From positions 248,001 through 312,000 of the forward strand of contig NZ_JAVHTY010000002.1 in the NCBI RefSeq assembly GCF_031085165.1: a stretch of DNA of 64,000 nucleotides. Direction: 5' to 3'. The notes below the pieces were generated by a model. The model was not told where the DNA came from, made no database searches, and saw only the letters and a list, made by a program, of their open reading frames with translations. The DNA comes from Pseudomonas sp. 102515 (GTDB lineage: Bacteria; Pseudomonadota; Gammaproteobacteria; Pseudomonadales; Pseudomonadaceae). Shown one piece after another: positions 11,669 through 20,970 of the stretch (within the stretch, counting starts at the first letter, position 1; each line of letters starts with the position of its first letter). The position numbers and the translations under genes are program-made.

Positions 11669-13303
11669 GTGCAGATTCTCTATACCGCTCTGATCCTCCT
11701 GCTGATGGTGGGTGCCACCCGCCTCAGCGCCCATCTCATTCCCATCCCGCTGCCGCTGATCCAGGTGGTGGTCGGCGCCTTGCTCGCCTGGCCCACCCTG
11801 GGGCTGCATGTCGCCCTGGACCCCGAACTCTTCCTGCTGCTGTTCATCCCGGCGCTGCTGTTCTCCGATGGCTGGCGCATGCCCAAGCGCGAGTTCTGGC
11901 GGCTGCGCCGACCGATCTTCGTCATGGCCTTCGGCCTGGTGTTCCTCACGGTGCTGGGCGCCGGCTGGTTCCTGCACTGGATGCTGCACCTGCCCTGGGC
12001 GGTGGCCTTCGCCCTGGCGGCGGTGCTGTCGCCCACCGATGCCGTGGCGGTCTCCAGCATCGTCCGCGGCCGACTGCCCAGCGCCCTGCTGCACGTGATC
12101 CAGGGCGAGGCCCTGCTCAACGATGCCTCGGGTCTGGTGACCTTCAAGTTCGCCGTGGCGGCAGCCCTGACCGGCGTCTTTTCGCTGAGCCAGGCCAGTC
12201 TGGAATTCGTCATCGTCGCGGTGGGCGGCGTGCTGGTGGGCGGCGTGCTGAGCTGGCTGGTCGGCCGGGCGCGCGCCTGGATGGTGGTGAAGCGCGGCTG
12301 GAGCGACGCCGCGCCCCATGTCGTCTTCATGTTGTTGCTGCCCTTCGCCGCCTATGTGCTGGCGGAGCGGCTGGGCGTTTCCGGCATCCTGTCCGCCGTG
12401 GCCGCCGGGATGATGCAGAGCCGGGTCGACATGCTGCCCCGACAGACCGCTACCCGCCTGCTCAATCACAGCGTCTGGGGGCTGGTGGAGTTCGCCTTCA
12501 ACGGCTTGGTGTTCCTGATCCTGGGGCTGCAACTGCCCGACATCCTGGCGGCCGCGTTGCCGGCCTCCCAGGCGCTCTGGCCCGCCGCCGGCTGGCTGAC
12601 GCTCTATGTGCTGGGTGCCTACGGCGTGATCATGGCCATTCGCTTCGGGGTCATCCTCGGCTATTGGCACCTGACCCAGCCTGGCAGTGGACCCATCACC
12701 ATTGCCGGCGATCCACGCCTGATCGCCGCCATCGCTTCGCTCAGCGGGGTGCGCGGCGCCGTGACCCTGGCCGGTGTGCTGTCGCTGCCGCTGCTGCTGT
12801 CGGATGGCACGCCCTTTCCCCTGCGTGACATCCTGGTGTTCATCGCTGCCGGGGTGATCCTGCTGTCACTGGTGGTGGCGAGCATCGGCATACCGCTGCT
12901 CCTGGCGCGACTGCCGGAGCAGTCCAATGACCTGCTGGAGCGGGAGCGCTGCGAGGTGCGGATCAACGCCGCCCGGGCCGCCATCACGGCGCTGGAAGAC
13001 GTCGAATCCAGCGACGCCGACGAGCCAGTACGGGCGGCGCTGCAGGCGGAGATCAAGGCCGGCATCATCGCCGAGTTCCGTGACGAGCTGAGTTCCGCCG
13101 ATGACAGCGAGGATGCCCGTTCCCTGGCGCGCCTGAGGGATACCCTGGATGGCGAGCTGCGCCTGCTCGCCATCCGCGCCCAGCGCCGTGAACTCTACCG
13201 ACTCCGAATCGCCGGCGTGATCGATGACCTGGTGGTCACCGAATTCCTGCGTGAGCTGGACATTCAGGAGACCGCGCTGATGCGCGACCAGGGCAACCGC
13301 TAG
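11669..13303 (+). CDS. CPA1-family Na+/H+ antiporter
   Basis: A 544-residue membrane protein with about 12 hydrophobic segments in residues 1-420 and a charged cytoplasmic tail. It belongs to the bacterial CPA1/NhaP-like sodium:proton exchangers. Family motifs are LLFIPALLFSDGWR (57-70), SPTDAVAV (121-128, Thr-Asp in TM4) and GEALLNDASGLVTFK with the ion-binding Asn-Asp at 151-152. Translation starts at GTG 11669 with a weak ribosome-binding site. The stop codon overlaps that of convergent dapC. The ion actually carried (Na+, Li+ or K+) cannot be read from sequence. Confidence 0.9.
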   Translation: MQILYTALILLLMVGATRLSAHLIPIPLPLIQVVVGALLAWPTLGLHVALDPELFLLLFIPALLFSDGWRMPKREFWRLRRPIFVMAFGLVFLTVLGAGWFLHWMLHLPWAVAFALAAVLSPTDAVAVSSIVRGRLPSALLHVIQGEALLNDASGLVTFKFAVAAALTGVFSLSQASLEFVIVAVGGVLVGGVLSWLVGRARAWMVVKRGWSDAAPHVVFMLLLPFAAYVLAERLGVSGILSAVAAGMMQSRVDMLPRQTATRLLNHSVWGLVEFAFNGLVFLILGLQLPDILAAALPASQALWPAAGWLTLYVLGAYGVIMAIRFGVILGYWHLTQPGSGPITIAGDPRLIAAIASLSGVRGAVTLAGVLSLPLLLSDGTPFPLRDILVFIAAGVILLSLVVASIGIPLLLARLPEQSNDLLERERCEVRINAARAAITALEDVESSDADEPVRAALQAEIKAGIIAEFRDELSSADDSEDARSLARLRDTLDGELRLLAIRAQRRELYRLRIAGVIDDLVVTEFLRELDIQETALMRDQGNR

Positions 13304-14493
13304 CCCTGGCAGAAGCGGCGGATGCGCTCCGCCGCTTCCACGCACTCGGCCAGGGGCGCGACCAGCGCCATGCGGATCCGACCGGCGCCCGGATTGACGC
13401 CCGCGACTTCTCGCGACAGGTAGGAGCCCGGCACCACGGTCACGTGTTCGCGGGCGAACAGATCGCGGGCGAAGGCTTCGTCATCGCCCGGTGTCTTGGC
13501 CCAGAGATAGAAGCCGCCGTCCGGCAGCGAGACCTCCAGGCTACCCTGCAGGATATCCAGCACGGCGGCGAACTTCTGCCGATAGAGCTCGCGGTTCTCG
13601 CGGACATGGGCCTCATCGCGCCAGGCCACGGCACTGGCCTTCTGCACCTGCACCGGCATGGCGCAGCCGTGGTAGGTGCGATAGAGCAGGAAACGCTTGA
13701 GAATGGTGGCATCGCCCGCGACGAAACCCGATCTCATACCCGGCAGGTTGGAGCGCTTGGACAGGCTGTGGAAGACCACGCAGCGGGCGAAGTCGCTGCG
13801 GCCCAGTTCGGCACAGGCGGTGAGCAGGCCGGGCGGCGGGCTGGCTTCGTCGAAGTAGAGTTCGCTGTAGCACTCGTCGGCGGCGATCACGAAGTCGTAC
13901 CGGTCGGCCAGGGCGATGAGCTTTTTCAGCGTTGCCACCGGCAGCAGGGCACCGGTGGGATTGCCGGGCGAGCACAGGAACAGCAGCTGGCAGCGCTGCC
14001 AGACCTCGTCCGGCACGCTGTCGAAATCGGGATTGAAGCCCCGGTCCGCCAGGCACGGCAGGTAGTGGGGCTCGGCGCCGGCGAGCAGGGCCGCGCCTTC
14101 GTAGATCTGATAGAAGGGGTTCGGACTCAGCACCAGGCCCGCCTGGCTGCGATCCACCACCGCCTGGGTAAAGGAGAACAACGCCTCCCGGGTGCCGGTC
14201 ACCGGCAGCACGTGACGTGCCGGATCCAGCCAGCCGGCGGGTACGCCGAAGCGCTGACCGGCCCAGCTGGCGATGGCCTCGCGCAACTCGGCGATGCCGA
14301 GGGTGGTCGGGTAGACCGCCAACTGATCCAAGTTGGCGGTCAGGGCCTCGGCGACGAAGGCCGGCGACGGGTGCTTGGGCTCGCCGATCGACAGCGGAAT
14401 CGGCTTGAGCGCCGCCGGCGGGGTCACGCCAGCGAGGAGCGCGCGCAGCTTCTCGAACGGATAGGGCTGCAGCAGGTCGAGGGTGGGATTCAT
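13300..14493 (-). CDS. dapC: N-succinyldiaminopimelate aminotransferase DapC
   Basis: A 397-residue fold-type I PLP aminotransferase of the DapC group, making N-succinyl-LL-2,6-diaminopimelate for lysine and peptidoglycan. Visible are LSIGEPKHPSP (34-44), SPGNPTG (175-181), the Asp in AADECYSE, and the PLP Lys246 in SLSKRSNLPGMRSGF. Assignment to DapC over other aminotransferases rests on its position next to glnD and map, where dapC sits in Pseudomonas, and on overall length. Its stop shares CTAG with the antiporter stop on the other strand. Confidence 0.9.
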   Translation of the reverse strand: MNPTLDLLQPYPFEKLRALLAGVTPPAALKPIPLSIGEPKHPSPAFVAEALTANLDQLAVYPTTLGIAELREAIASWAGQRFGVPAGWLDPARHVLPVTGTREALFSFTQAVVDRSQAGLVLSPNPFYQIYEGAALLAGAEPHYLPCLADRGFNPDFDSVPDEVWQRCQLLFLCSPGNPTGALLPVATLKKLIALADRYDFVIAADECYSELYFDEASPPPGLLTACAELGRSDFARCVVFHSLSKRSNLPGMRSGFVAGDATILKRFLLYRTYHGCAMPVQVQKASAVAWRDEAHVRENRELYRQKFAAVLDILQGSLEVSLPDGGFYLWAKTPGDDEAFARDLFAREHVTVVPGSYLSREVAGVNPGAGRIRMALVAPLAECVEAAERIRRFCQG

Positions 14494-14517
14494 CGTCAGG
14501 TGGTCCTTCGTTCGAGA

Positions 14518-17217
14518 CTAGATGCTGATGCGGCTGAGTGGCGCCTGGCTGTCCGGTTCGCGCAGCTGTTTGATCAGGGCCTGCTGCAGGGCGCTGCAGA
14601 GGCCGGGATCCGCCAGTGGACGACCATCGGCGTCGGTGACGTAGAAGACGTCTTCCACGCGCTCGCCGAGGGTGGCGATCTTGGCGTTGAGCACCGACAG
14701 GTCGAAGTCGAGGAAGATCCGCCCCACCCGTGCCAGCAGTCCGGGTCGATCCGGTGCCGTCAGTTCGATCAGGCTCGCCGAGCGCGTGGTGTCGGTGTAG
14801 ATGTTCACCTGGGGCGAGAAGGCGAAATGCTTGAGCTGGCGGGTCACTCGCCGGTTGATGATGCTCGGGTATTCCTCGGGATGCTTGAGCGCCTCGATCA
14901 GGCCGGCACGGATCTGGGCGATGCGCGCGGGATTGTTGCCGATCGAGCCGCCATCGGTATCCAGCACGATGTAGGTGTCCAGGGTGAACTGGCTGCTGGA
15001 GGTGATGATGCGCGCGTCCTGAATGTTCAGGTTGAGCTGGTCCATCACCGCCACGGTCACCGCGAAGAAGTCGTGCTGGTCCGCGGCATAGATGAAGATC
15101 TGGGTGCCGCCTTCGGAATCGCGCTGGGTGGTCTCGCGGATCAGCACCAGCGGCTCGGCGGTATCCCCATGGCCGAGGATGGCTTCGGTGTGCCAGGCGA
15201 CGTCCAGCGCGGTATGGCGCAGGAAATAGGTGTCGCCCAACTGCGACCAGAGCTGCTCGGCGTCATCGGCATCGATGCCGCGACGCATCAGGGTGTCCAA
15301 CGCCGATTGCTGGGTGCTGCGGATCTGCTCTTCGCGATTGACCGGATTCTCCAGGCCGCGACGCAGGGCGCGCTTGGTCTCGGTATAGAGCTGGCGCAGC
15401 AGGGTCGCGCGCCAGGAATTCCACAGCGACGGATTGGTCGCGGTGATGTCGGCCACGGTGAGGACGTACAGATAGTCCAGGTGGGTGTGATCACCGACCG
15501 TCAGGGCGAAATCGTGGATCACCTGGGGGTCGGAAAGATCCTTGCGCTGGGCAGTGGTGGACATCACCAGGTGATTGCGTACCAGCCAGCTGACCAGGCG
15601 GGTGTCCCACTCCGGCAACTGGTGACGGCGACCGAAGGCTTCGACGTCTTCCGCACCCAATTCCGAGTGATCGCCACCCCGGCCCTTGGCGATGTCGTGG
15701 TAGAGGCCGGCGATGTAGATCAGCTCCGGCTTGGGCAGCTTGTGGATCACCCGCGTCGCCAGCGGATACTTCTCCGCCAGGACGTCGTAGCTCATCTTGC
15801 GCAGGTGCTTGATGAGATTGAGGGTGTGGGCGTCCACCGTATAGATGTGGAAGAGGTCATGCTGCATCTGGCCGACGATCTGGCCGAATTCGGGTAGGTA
15901 GAGCCCCAGCAGGCCGTAGCGATTCATCCGCCGCAGGTTGCGATGGATGCCGGATTCGCTCTTGAGCAGTTCGATGAAGAGGCTGGTGTTGCGGATGTCC
16001 TGGCGAAAGACGTCGTCGATGAGGTGACGGCTGTCGCGCAGCAGGCGGATGGTGCCGGCGCTCGGTCCCCTGATCGCAGGGTTCTGCGCCAGCAGGACGA
16101 ACAGCTCCATCAGCGCGAAGGGGGTGCGCAGGAAGACCTGGGGATGTACCACCTCCAGATAACCGTTGCGGATCTGGAATCTGTTGTTGAGCGGAGTCAC
16201 CGCGACCGGCACCTGCTCGTCGCGCAGATTCACTTCCTCGAAATGCTGCATCACCACATCGCTGAGCTGGGAGACGTCCATCACCACCCGGTAGTACTTC
16301 TGCATGAAGCGTTCTACCGCCAGCTTGGCGTCGTTGTCCTCGTAGCCGAGCAGGCTGGCGATGCGCCGCTGATGGTCGAACAGCAGCCGATCCTCGGCGC
16401 GCCCGGCCAGCATGTGCAGGGCATAGCGGACCTTCCACAGGTATTCCTGCGCCGAAATCAGCAGGCTGCATTCGCTTTCGGTCAGGAAACCCTGGCCTAC
16501 CAGGGCCTGCAGGTTGAGGGTGCCGAACTGCCGCCGGGCGATCCACAGCAGCGTCTGGATATCGCGCAGACCGCCGGGCGAGCCCTTCACGTTGGGTTCG
16601 AGGTTGTATTCGGTGTCGTTGTACTTGGCATGCCGCGCACTCTGCTCGGCACGCTTGGCCAGGTAGAAGGCGCGTCCTGGCCAGAGGTGCTCGACACTCG
16701 TGGCCGCCAGCATCGCCTGGCGCAGGTGCTCGGGGCCGGCGAGGGTGCGGCTTTCCATCAGGTTGGTGATGACCGTCAGGTCGGCCAGGGCCTCGGTGGT
16801 GCATTCGCGCAGTGATCTGACGCTCTGCCCCACGGCCAGGCCCACATCCCACAGCAGGGTCAGGAAACCCTCGATGGATTCGCGGAAGCGTTCCTGTTCC
16901 TCTTCGGCCAGCAGGATCAGCAGGTCGATGTCCGAGTGCGGATGCAACTCGCCGCGACCATAGCCGCCCACCGCGAGCAGGGCGATGCCGTCCTCCGGCC
17001 AGCTGAAGCGATTCCAGGCGGCGATCAGCATCTGATCGATGAACCAGGCGCGATCCTCGACCAGCCGGCGCACGCTGCGGCCTGCAAGGAAGCGTGCATC
17101 GAGGGTGGCGTTCGCGGCCCGGATGAATTTCTTGAAGGCCGCGAGAGGGCTGGCTTTCAGCGAAAGCTCAGCCTGGAACTGGCCGGCGTCGAACAACTCC
17201 GAATCGACCTGGGGCAT
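14518..17217 (-). CDS. glnD: PII uridylyltransferase / uridylyl-removing enzyme GlnD
   Basis: An 899-residue nitrogen sensor that uridylylates PII proteins when glutamine is low and removes UMP when it is high. Domains in order are the nucleotidyltransferase (GGYGRG at 84-89, then DID at 96-98), a GlnD-type helical region, an HD domain ([16 protein letters not shown]) for removal, and two C-terminal ACT domains that bind glutamine (starting near [14 protein letters not shown] and [17 protein letters not shown]). All key motifs are intact and the length is normal. It lies 10 bases from map and is probably cotranscribed map-glnD, perhaps with dapC. Confidence 0.97.
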   Translation of the reverse strand: MPQVDSELFDAGQFQAELSLKASPLAAFKKFIRAANATLDARFLAGRSVRRLVEDRAWFIDQMLIAAWNRFSWPEDGIALLAVGGYGRGELHPHSDIDLLILLAEEEQERFRESIEGFLTLLWDVGLAVGQSVRSLRECTTEALADLTVITNLMESRTLAGPEHLRQAMLAATSVEHLWPGRAFYLAKRAEQSARHAKYNDTEYNLEPNVKGSPGGLRDIQTLLWIARRQFGTLNLQALVGQGFLTESECSLLISAQEYLWKVRYALHMLAGRAEDRLLFDHQRRIASLLGYEDNDAKLAVERFMQKYYRVVMDVSQLSDVVMQHFEEVNLRDEQVPVAVTPLNNRFQIRNGYLEVVHPQVFLRTPFALMELFVLLAQNPAIRGPSAGTIRLLRDSRHLIDDVFRQDIRNTSLFIELLKSESGIHRNLRRMNRYGLLGLYLPEFGQIVGQMQHDLFHIYTVDAHTLNLIKHLRKMSYDVLAEKYPLATRVIHKLPKPELIYIAGLYHDIAKGRGGDHSELGAEDVEAFGRRHQLPEWDTRLVSWLVRNHLVMSTTAQRKDLSDPQVIHDFALTVGDHTHLDYLYVLTVADITATNPSLWNSWRATLLRQLYTETKRALRRGLENPVNREEQIRSTQQSALDTLMRRGIDADDAEQLWSQLGDTYFLRHTALDVAWHTEAILGHGDTAEPLVLIRETTQRDSEGGTQIFIYAADQHDFFAVTVAVMDQLNLNIQDARIITSSSQFTLDTYIVLDTDGGSIGNNPARIAQIRAGLIEALKHPEEYPSIINRRVTRQLKHFAFSPQVNIYTDTTRSASLIELTAPDRPGLLARVGRIFLDFDLSVLNAKIATLGERVEDVFYVTDADGRPLADPGLCSALQQALIKQLREPDSQAPLSRISI

Positions 17218-17227
17218 GGGCGCTCAC

Positions 17228-18010
17228 TCACGCAGAAACGCGGGGAAAGGTTTCGTCCTTGCGCAGGGTCAGGATCTCGTAACCCTCGTCGGTGACCAGC
17301 ACCGTGTGTTCCCACTGCGCGGACAACTTGCGGTCCTTGGTGATGGCGGTCCAGCCATCGCCCAGCAGGCGGGTCTCGTAGCGGCCCTGGTTGATCATCG
17401 GCTCGATGGTGAAGATCATCCCGGCCTGCAGCTCGAGGCCCGTGCCGGCACGGCCGTAGTGCACCACCTGCGGCTCCTCGTGGAAGCCCTTGCCGATCCC
17501 GTGGCCGCAGTATTCGCGAACCACCGAGAAGCCGTTCTTCTCGGCGTGCTTCTGGATGACCTCGCCGATATCGCCCAGCCGCGCGCCGGGGCGCACCAGG
17601 TCGATGCCCTTGTAGAGGCATTCCTGGGTGACCTGGCAGAGCCGGTCGGCCCACTCGGGCACGTCGCCCACCAGGTACATCTTGCTGGTGTCGCCGTGGT
17701 AACCATCTTTGATGACGGTGATGTCCACGTTCATGATGTCGCCGCTCTTGAGCGGCTTGTCATTGGGGATGCCATGGCAGACCACGTGGTTCAGCGAGGT
17801 GCAGATGGATTTGGGATAGCCCTTGTAGTTCAGCGGGGCAGGGATGGCCTGCTGCACGTTGACGATGTAGTCGTGGGCCAGCCGATCCAGTTCTTCGGTG
17901 GTGATGCCGGGACGCACGTGTTCGTCCAGCATTTCGAGCACTTCGGCGGCCAGTTGGCCGGCGATGCGCATCTTGGCGATGTCTTCAGGGGTCTTGAGGA
18001 TGACGGTCAT
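17228..18010 (-). CDS. map: Methionine aminopeptidase, type I
   Basis: A 260-residue enzyme that removes the initiator Met from nascent proteins with small second residues. The pita-bread fold markers are present: CTSLNHVVCHGIPND with the substrate-site His, VNVDITVIKDGYHGDTSKMYLVG with both metal-binding Asp residues, GHGIGKGFHEEPQV with the metal His, and FTIEPMIN with the metal Glu. It lacks an N-terminal zinc-finger extension, as usual for type Ia. It is divergent from rpsB, the classic map/rpsB arrangement. Confidence 0.97.
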   Translation of the reverse strand: MTVILKTPEDIAKMRIAGQLAAEVLEMLDEHVRPGITTEELDRLAHDYIVNVQQAIPAPLNYKGYPKSICTSLNHVVCHGIPNDKPLKSGDIMNVDITVIKDGYHGDTSKMYLVGDVPEWADRLCQVTQECLYKGIDLVRPGARLGDIGEVIQKHAEKNGFSVVREYCGHGIGKGFHEEPQVVHYGRAGTGLELQAGMIFTIEPMINQGRYETRLLGDGWTAITKDRKLSAQWEHTVLVTDEGYEILTLRKDETFPRVSA

Positions 18011-18055
18011 CGGAAATCTCTAGGTATCACGCCAGGCGTTAGCTTTCGATCCGCT

Positions 18056-18061
18056 ATTCTA
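18056..18061 (-). promoter_or_regulatory. Candidate map -10 box
   Basis: TAGAAT on the minus strand (5 of 6 to consensus), 46 bases before the map start. The -35 region 17 bases upstream is only a partial match. It is the best promoter candidate for the map-glnD transcript. Confidence 0.4.
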
Positions 18062-18147
18062 TCAGAGCCGGCCCCGCACTGTGGCTGCCGGCGGTACCCC
18101 GGACCTCCGGTGTGCGGCAATCGCCGCTGGTGGTATCCGGCAAGGCG

Positions 18148-18156
18148 TGATATAAA
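18148..18156 (+). promoter_or_regulatory. rpsB promoter: extended -10 with GC-rich discriminator
   Basis: The sequence TGATATAAA is an extended -10 element (TG-N-TATAAA). It is followed by GTCGCGCGC, a GC-rich discriminator like those of stringently controlled ribosomal promoters. No good -35 is visible. The inferred start is near 18163, giving a leader of about 130 bases. Confidence 0.6.
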
Positions 18157-18163
18157 GTCGCGC

Positions 18164-18295
18164 GCTTTTTCGGGGCTATGCCCTTCAGCGCTCCTAACCC
18201 CACACACGCATCGACACGATGACCTGGGTGCTTCCCGATAGGAAGTTGGTCATTGGGATGCGTGGAGGCCCAACCCGACTACGAGGAACATCTGA
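18164..18295 (+). promoter_or_regulatory. Structured rpsB 5' leader (candidate S2 autoregulatory element)
   Basis: The leader between the inferred start and rpsB forms a nested hairpin. An outer perfect 8-bp stem (CACGCATC 18205-18212 with GATGCGTG 18257-18264) encloses GACC/GGTC (18221-18224 with 18248-18251) and a terminal stem CTTCC/GGAAG (18231-18235 with 18241-18245) with loop CGATA. S2 is known to repress rpsB-tsf through its leader in E. coli. That this leader does the same is inference from position and structure. Confidence 0.6.
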
Positions 18296-19033
18296 ATGTC
18301 TCAAGTCTCCATGCGTGACATGCTGAAAGCCGGCGTGCATTTCGGCCACCAAACCCGTTACTGGAACCCGAAGATGGGCAAGTACATCTTCGGCGCGCGT
18401 AACAAGATCCACATCATCAACCTCGAAAAGACCCTGCCGATGTTCAACGAGGCCCTGACCTTCGTTGAGCGCCTGGCGTCCGGCAAGAACAAGATCCTGT
18501 TCGTCGGCACCAAGCGCGCTGCCGGCAAGATCGTACGCGAAGAAGCCGCGCGTTGCGGTCAGCCCTTCGTCGATCATCGCTGGTTGGGCGGCATGCTGAC
18601 CAACTACAAGACCATCCGTGCCTCGATCAAGCGTCTGCGTGATCTGGAAGTCCAGTCCCAGGACGGTACTTTCGACAAGCTGACCAAGAAAGAAGCCCTG
18701 ATGCGCACTCGTGACCTCGAGAAGCTCGAGCGCAGCCTGGGTGGTATCAAGGACATGGGCGGTCTGCCGGATGCCCTGTTCGTGATCGACGTCGACCACG
18801 AGCGCATCGCCATCACCGAAGCCAACAAGCTGGGCATCCCGGTCATCGGCGTAGTCGATACCAACAGCAGCCCGGAAGGTGTTGACTACATCATCCCCGG
18901 CAACGACGACGCCTTCCGCGCCGTTACTCTGTACCTGAGCAGCGTTGCCGATGCCGTGATCCGTGGCGGCAGCAACGGCGGTGCCAACGAGCAATTCGTC
19001 GAAGAACCCGCTGCCGAAGCCGTCGAGGGCTGA
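18296..19033 (+). CDS. rpsB: 30S ribosomal protein S2
   Basis: A 245-residue S2 protein, the late-assembling small-subunit protein that docks S1. It begins [27 protein letters not shown], the standard bacterial S2 start, with the later signatures RWLGGMLTN and PDALFVIDV intact. Codon use is visibly more biased than in neighbours (AAG/AAC, CGT), as expected of a highly expressed gene. The C-terminal tail [15 protein letters not shown] is acidic and low in complexity. tsf follows after 131 bases containing a terminator-like hairpin. Confidence 0.98.
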   Translation: MSQVSMRDMLKAGVHFGHQTRYWNPKMGKYIFGARNKIHIINLEKTLPMFNEALTFVERLASGKNKILFVGTKRAAGKIVREEAARCGQPFVDHRWLGGMLTNYKTIRASIKRLRDLEVQSQDGTFDKLTKKEALMRTRDLEKLERSLGGIKDMGGLPDALFVIDVDHERIAITEANKLGIPVIGVVDTNSSPEGVDYIIPGNDDAFRAVTLYLSSVADAVIRGGSNGGANEQFVEEPAAEAVEG

Positions 19034-19071
19034 GCATTTCGACCCTAGGGTCGAGCGGTTCGACGTGCGAG

Positions 19072-19093
19072 AAGGGGGCCTAGCCCCCTTTTT
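19072..19093 (+). terminator. rpsB-tsf intergenic terminator or attenuator
   Basis: AAGGGGGC (19072-19079) pairs with GCCCCCTT (19083-19090) around the loop CTA and is followed by TTT, a compact intrinsic-terminator shape. A 14-bp perfect palindrome CGACCCTAGGGTCG (19040-19053) lies just upstream. Because rpsB and tsf are normally cotranscribed, this is probably a partial terminator that sets the S2 to EF-Ts ratio. Confidence 0.65.
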
Positions 19094-19164
19094 GCCTACT
19101 GGCGTTTCATTGGCTCCGCCTGCGTGCGGAGTGACCTCGAAACCGATTCAAGAGGATTTCAAAC

Positions 19165-20034
19165 ATGGCAGAAATCACTGCAGCCCTGGTCAAAGAACTG
19201 CGCGAGCGCACCGGCCAAGGCATGATGGATTGCAAGAAGGCCCTGACCGCTGCCGGTGGCGACATCGAGAAAGCCATCGACGACATGCGTGCCGCTGGCG
19301 CCATCAAGGCTGCCAAGAAAGCCGGTAACGTGGCTGCCGAAGGTTCCATCGCGGTCAAGGTCGCTGACGACAACAAAGCTGCCGTCATCATCGAAGTCAA
19401 CTCCCAGACCGATTTCCTGGCTCTGCAGGACGACTTCAAGGGCTTCGTCGCCGCCAGCCTGGACAAGGCCTTCGCCGAGAAGATGAGCGATGCCGCTCCG
19501 CTGATCGCCGCTCAGGAAAGCGCCCGTGAAGCTCTGGTCGCCAAGTGCGGCGAGAACGTCAACATCCGTCGCCTGACCCGTGTCGAAGGCGATGTCGTTG
19601 GTGCCTACCTCCACGGTCACCGCATCGGTGTGGTCGTTACCCTGCAGGGTGGCACCGCCGAACTGGCCAGGGAAATCGCCATGCACGTCGCGGCGAGCAA
19701 TCCCCAGTTCCTGAATCCCTCCCAGGTTTCCGAAGAAGCCGTCGCCAAGGAAAAGGAAATTTTCCTGGCGCTGAATGCCGACAAGATCGCCGGCAAGCCG
19801 GAAAACATCGTGGAGAACATGGTCAAGGGTCGTATCAACAAGTTCCTGGCCGAAGCCAGCCTGGTTGAGCAGCCCTTCATCAAGGATCCGGAAGTCAAGG
19901 TCGGCGAGCTGGCCAAGAAAGCCGGCGCCGAAATCGTTTCCTTCGTGCGTTACGAAGTAGGCGAAGGCATCGAGAAGGCTGAAGTCGACTTCGCTGCCGA
20001 AGTCGCTGCCCAGCTGGCTGCCAGCAAGCAGTAA
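19165..20034 (+). CDS. tsf: Elongation factor Ts
   Basis: A 289-residue EF-Ts, the guanine-nucleotide exchange factor that recycles EF-Tu. The N-terminal UBA-like domain is clear (MAEITAALVKELRERTGQGM, then DCKKAL), followed by the core signature EVNSQTDFLA and the C-terminal VGELAKKAGAEIVSFVRYEVGEG. An AAGAGGA ribosome-binding site precedes ATG 19165. High-expression codon bias matches rpsB. A GC-rich terminator follows the stop. Confidence 0.98.
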   Translation: MAEITAALVKELRERTGQGMMDCKKALTAAGGDIEKAIDDMRAAGAIKAAKKAGNVAAEGSIAVKVADDNKAAVIIEVNSQTDFLALQDDFKGFVAASLDKAFAEKMSDAAPLIAAQESAREALVAKCGENVNIRRLTRVEGDVVGAYLHGHRIGVVVTLQGGTAELAREIAMHVAASNPQFLNPSQVSEEAVAKEKEIFLALNADKIAGKPENIVENMVKGRINKFLAEASLVEQPFIKDPEVKVGELAKKAGAEIVSFVRYEVGEGIEKAEVDFAAEVAAQLAASKQ

Positions 20035-20057
20035 GACCGGCATCCGCCGTTGATCAG

Positions 20058-20089
20058 GAGGCCGCCCGCTTCGAGCGCGCGGCCTCTTT
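20058..20089 (+). terminator. tsf terminator
   Basis: GAGGCCGC (20058-20065) pairs perfectly with GCGGCCTC (20079-20086). The inner bases can extend the stem, and TTT follows. It is placed 24 bases after the tsf stop and probably separates rpsB-tsf from pyrH-frr, at least partly. Confidence 0.7.
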
Positions 20090-20226
20090 GTCAAATTGGA
20101 AGGCAGGTCTGATTTCTGGTCTTCCAAGGAGTTTTTTGCCGATTGGAGTGAACGCAACTGCGGTTGCGCTTTCCTATCGCTGGATCAAAATCCCCCGCAC
20201 ATGTTCATCGCCACAGGAGAGAGTGA

Positions 20227-20970
20227 ATGGCACAGCAGATGAGTGGTCGCCAACCCCGTTACAAGCGTATTCTGCTGAAGCTCAGTGGCGAAGCCCTGAT
20301 GGGAAGTGAAGACTTCGGGATAGATCCGAAGGTGCTGGATCGCATGTCGCTGGAGATCGGCCAACTGGTGGGCATCGGTGTCCAGGTCGGTCTGGTGATC
20401 GGCGGTGGCAACCTGTTCCGCGGTGCGGCGCTGTCCGCCGTGGGTATGGACCGGGTGACCGGCGACCACATGGGCATGCTGGCTACCGTGATGAACGCCC
20501 TGGCCATGCGCGATGCTCTCGAGCGTTCCAATATTCCCGCCACGGTGATGTCCGCCATCTCCATGGTCGGCGTGACCGACCAGTATGATCGCCGCAAGGC
20601 CCTGCGTCAGTTGAAGGACGGCGAAGTCGTCATCTTCTCCGCCGGTACCGGCAATCCGTTCTTTACCACCGATTCCGCCGCCTGCCTGCGGGCCATCGAG
20701 GTCGAAGCCGATCTGGTGCTCAAGGCCACCAAGGTGGATGGTGTATACACGGCAGATCCCTTCAAGGATCCCAACGCCGAAAAATTCGAGCGCCTGACCT
20801 ACGACGAGGTGCTCGACCGCAAGCTGGGTGTCATGGATCTCACGGCCATCTGTCTCTGCCGTGATCACAACATGCCCTTGCGGGTTTTCAACATGAACAA
20901 GCCCGGCGCCCTGCTCAATATCGTAGTGGGCGGAGGTGAGGGCACCCTGATCGAGGAGGGAGCAGCATGA
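20227..20970 (+). CDS. pyrH: Uridylate kinase PyrH
   Basis: A 247-residue bacterial UMP kinase of the amino-acid-kinase fold, phosphorylating UMP to UDP; hexameric, activated by GTP and inhibited by UTP. Motifs visible are KLSGEALMG (residues 18-26), GGGNLFRG (about 59-66) and [16 protein letters not shown]. The N-terminal [14 protein letters not shown] extension is usual for Pseudomonas; GGAGAG precedes the ATG. Its stop overlaps the frr start (ATGA), coupling the two. Confidence 0.97.
   Translation: MAQQMSGRQPRYKRILLKLSGEALMGSEDFGIDPKVLDRMSLEIGQLVGIGVQVGLVIGGGNLFRGAALSAVGMDRVTGDHMGMLATVMNALAMRDALERSNIPATVMSAISMVGVTDQYDRRKALRQLKDGEVVIFSAGTGNPFFTTDSAACLRAIEVEADLVLKATKVDGVYTADPFKDPNAEKFERLTYDEVLDRKLGVMDLTAICLCRDHNMPLRVFNMNKPGALLNIVVGGGEGTLIEEGAA

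Noticed and set aside
13444-15897. An 817-codon open frame on the plus strand
   Set aside because: Opposite dapC and glnD, both with intact catalytic motifs; the plus frame is Gln/Gly/Val/Asp-rich without domain features.
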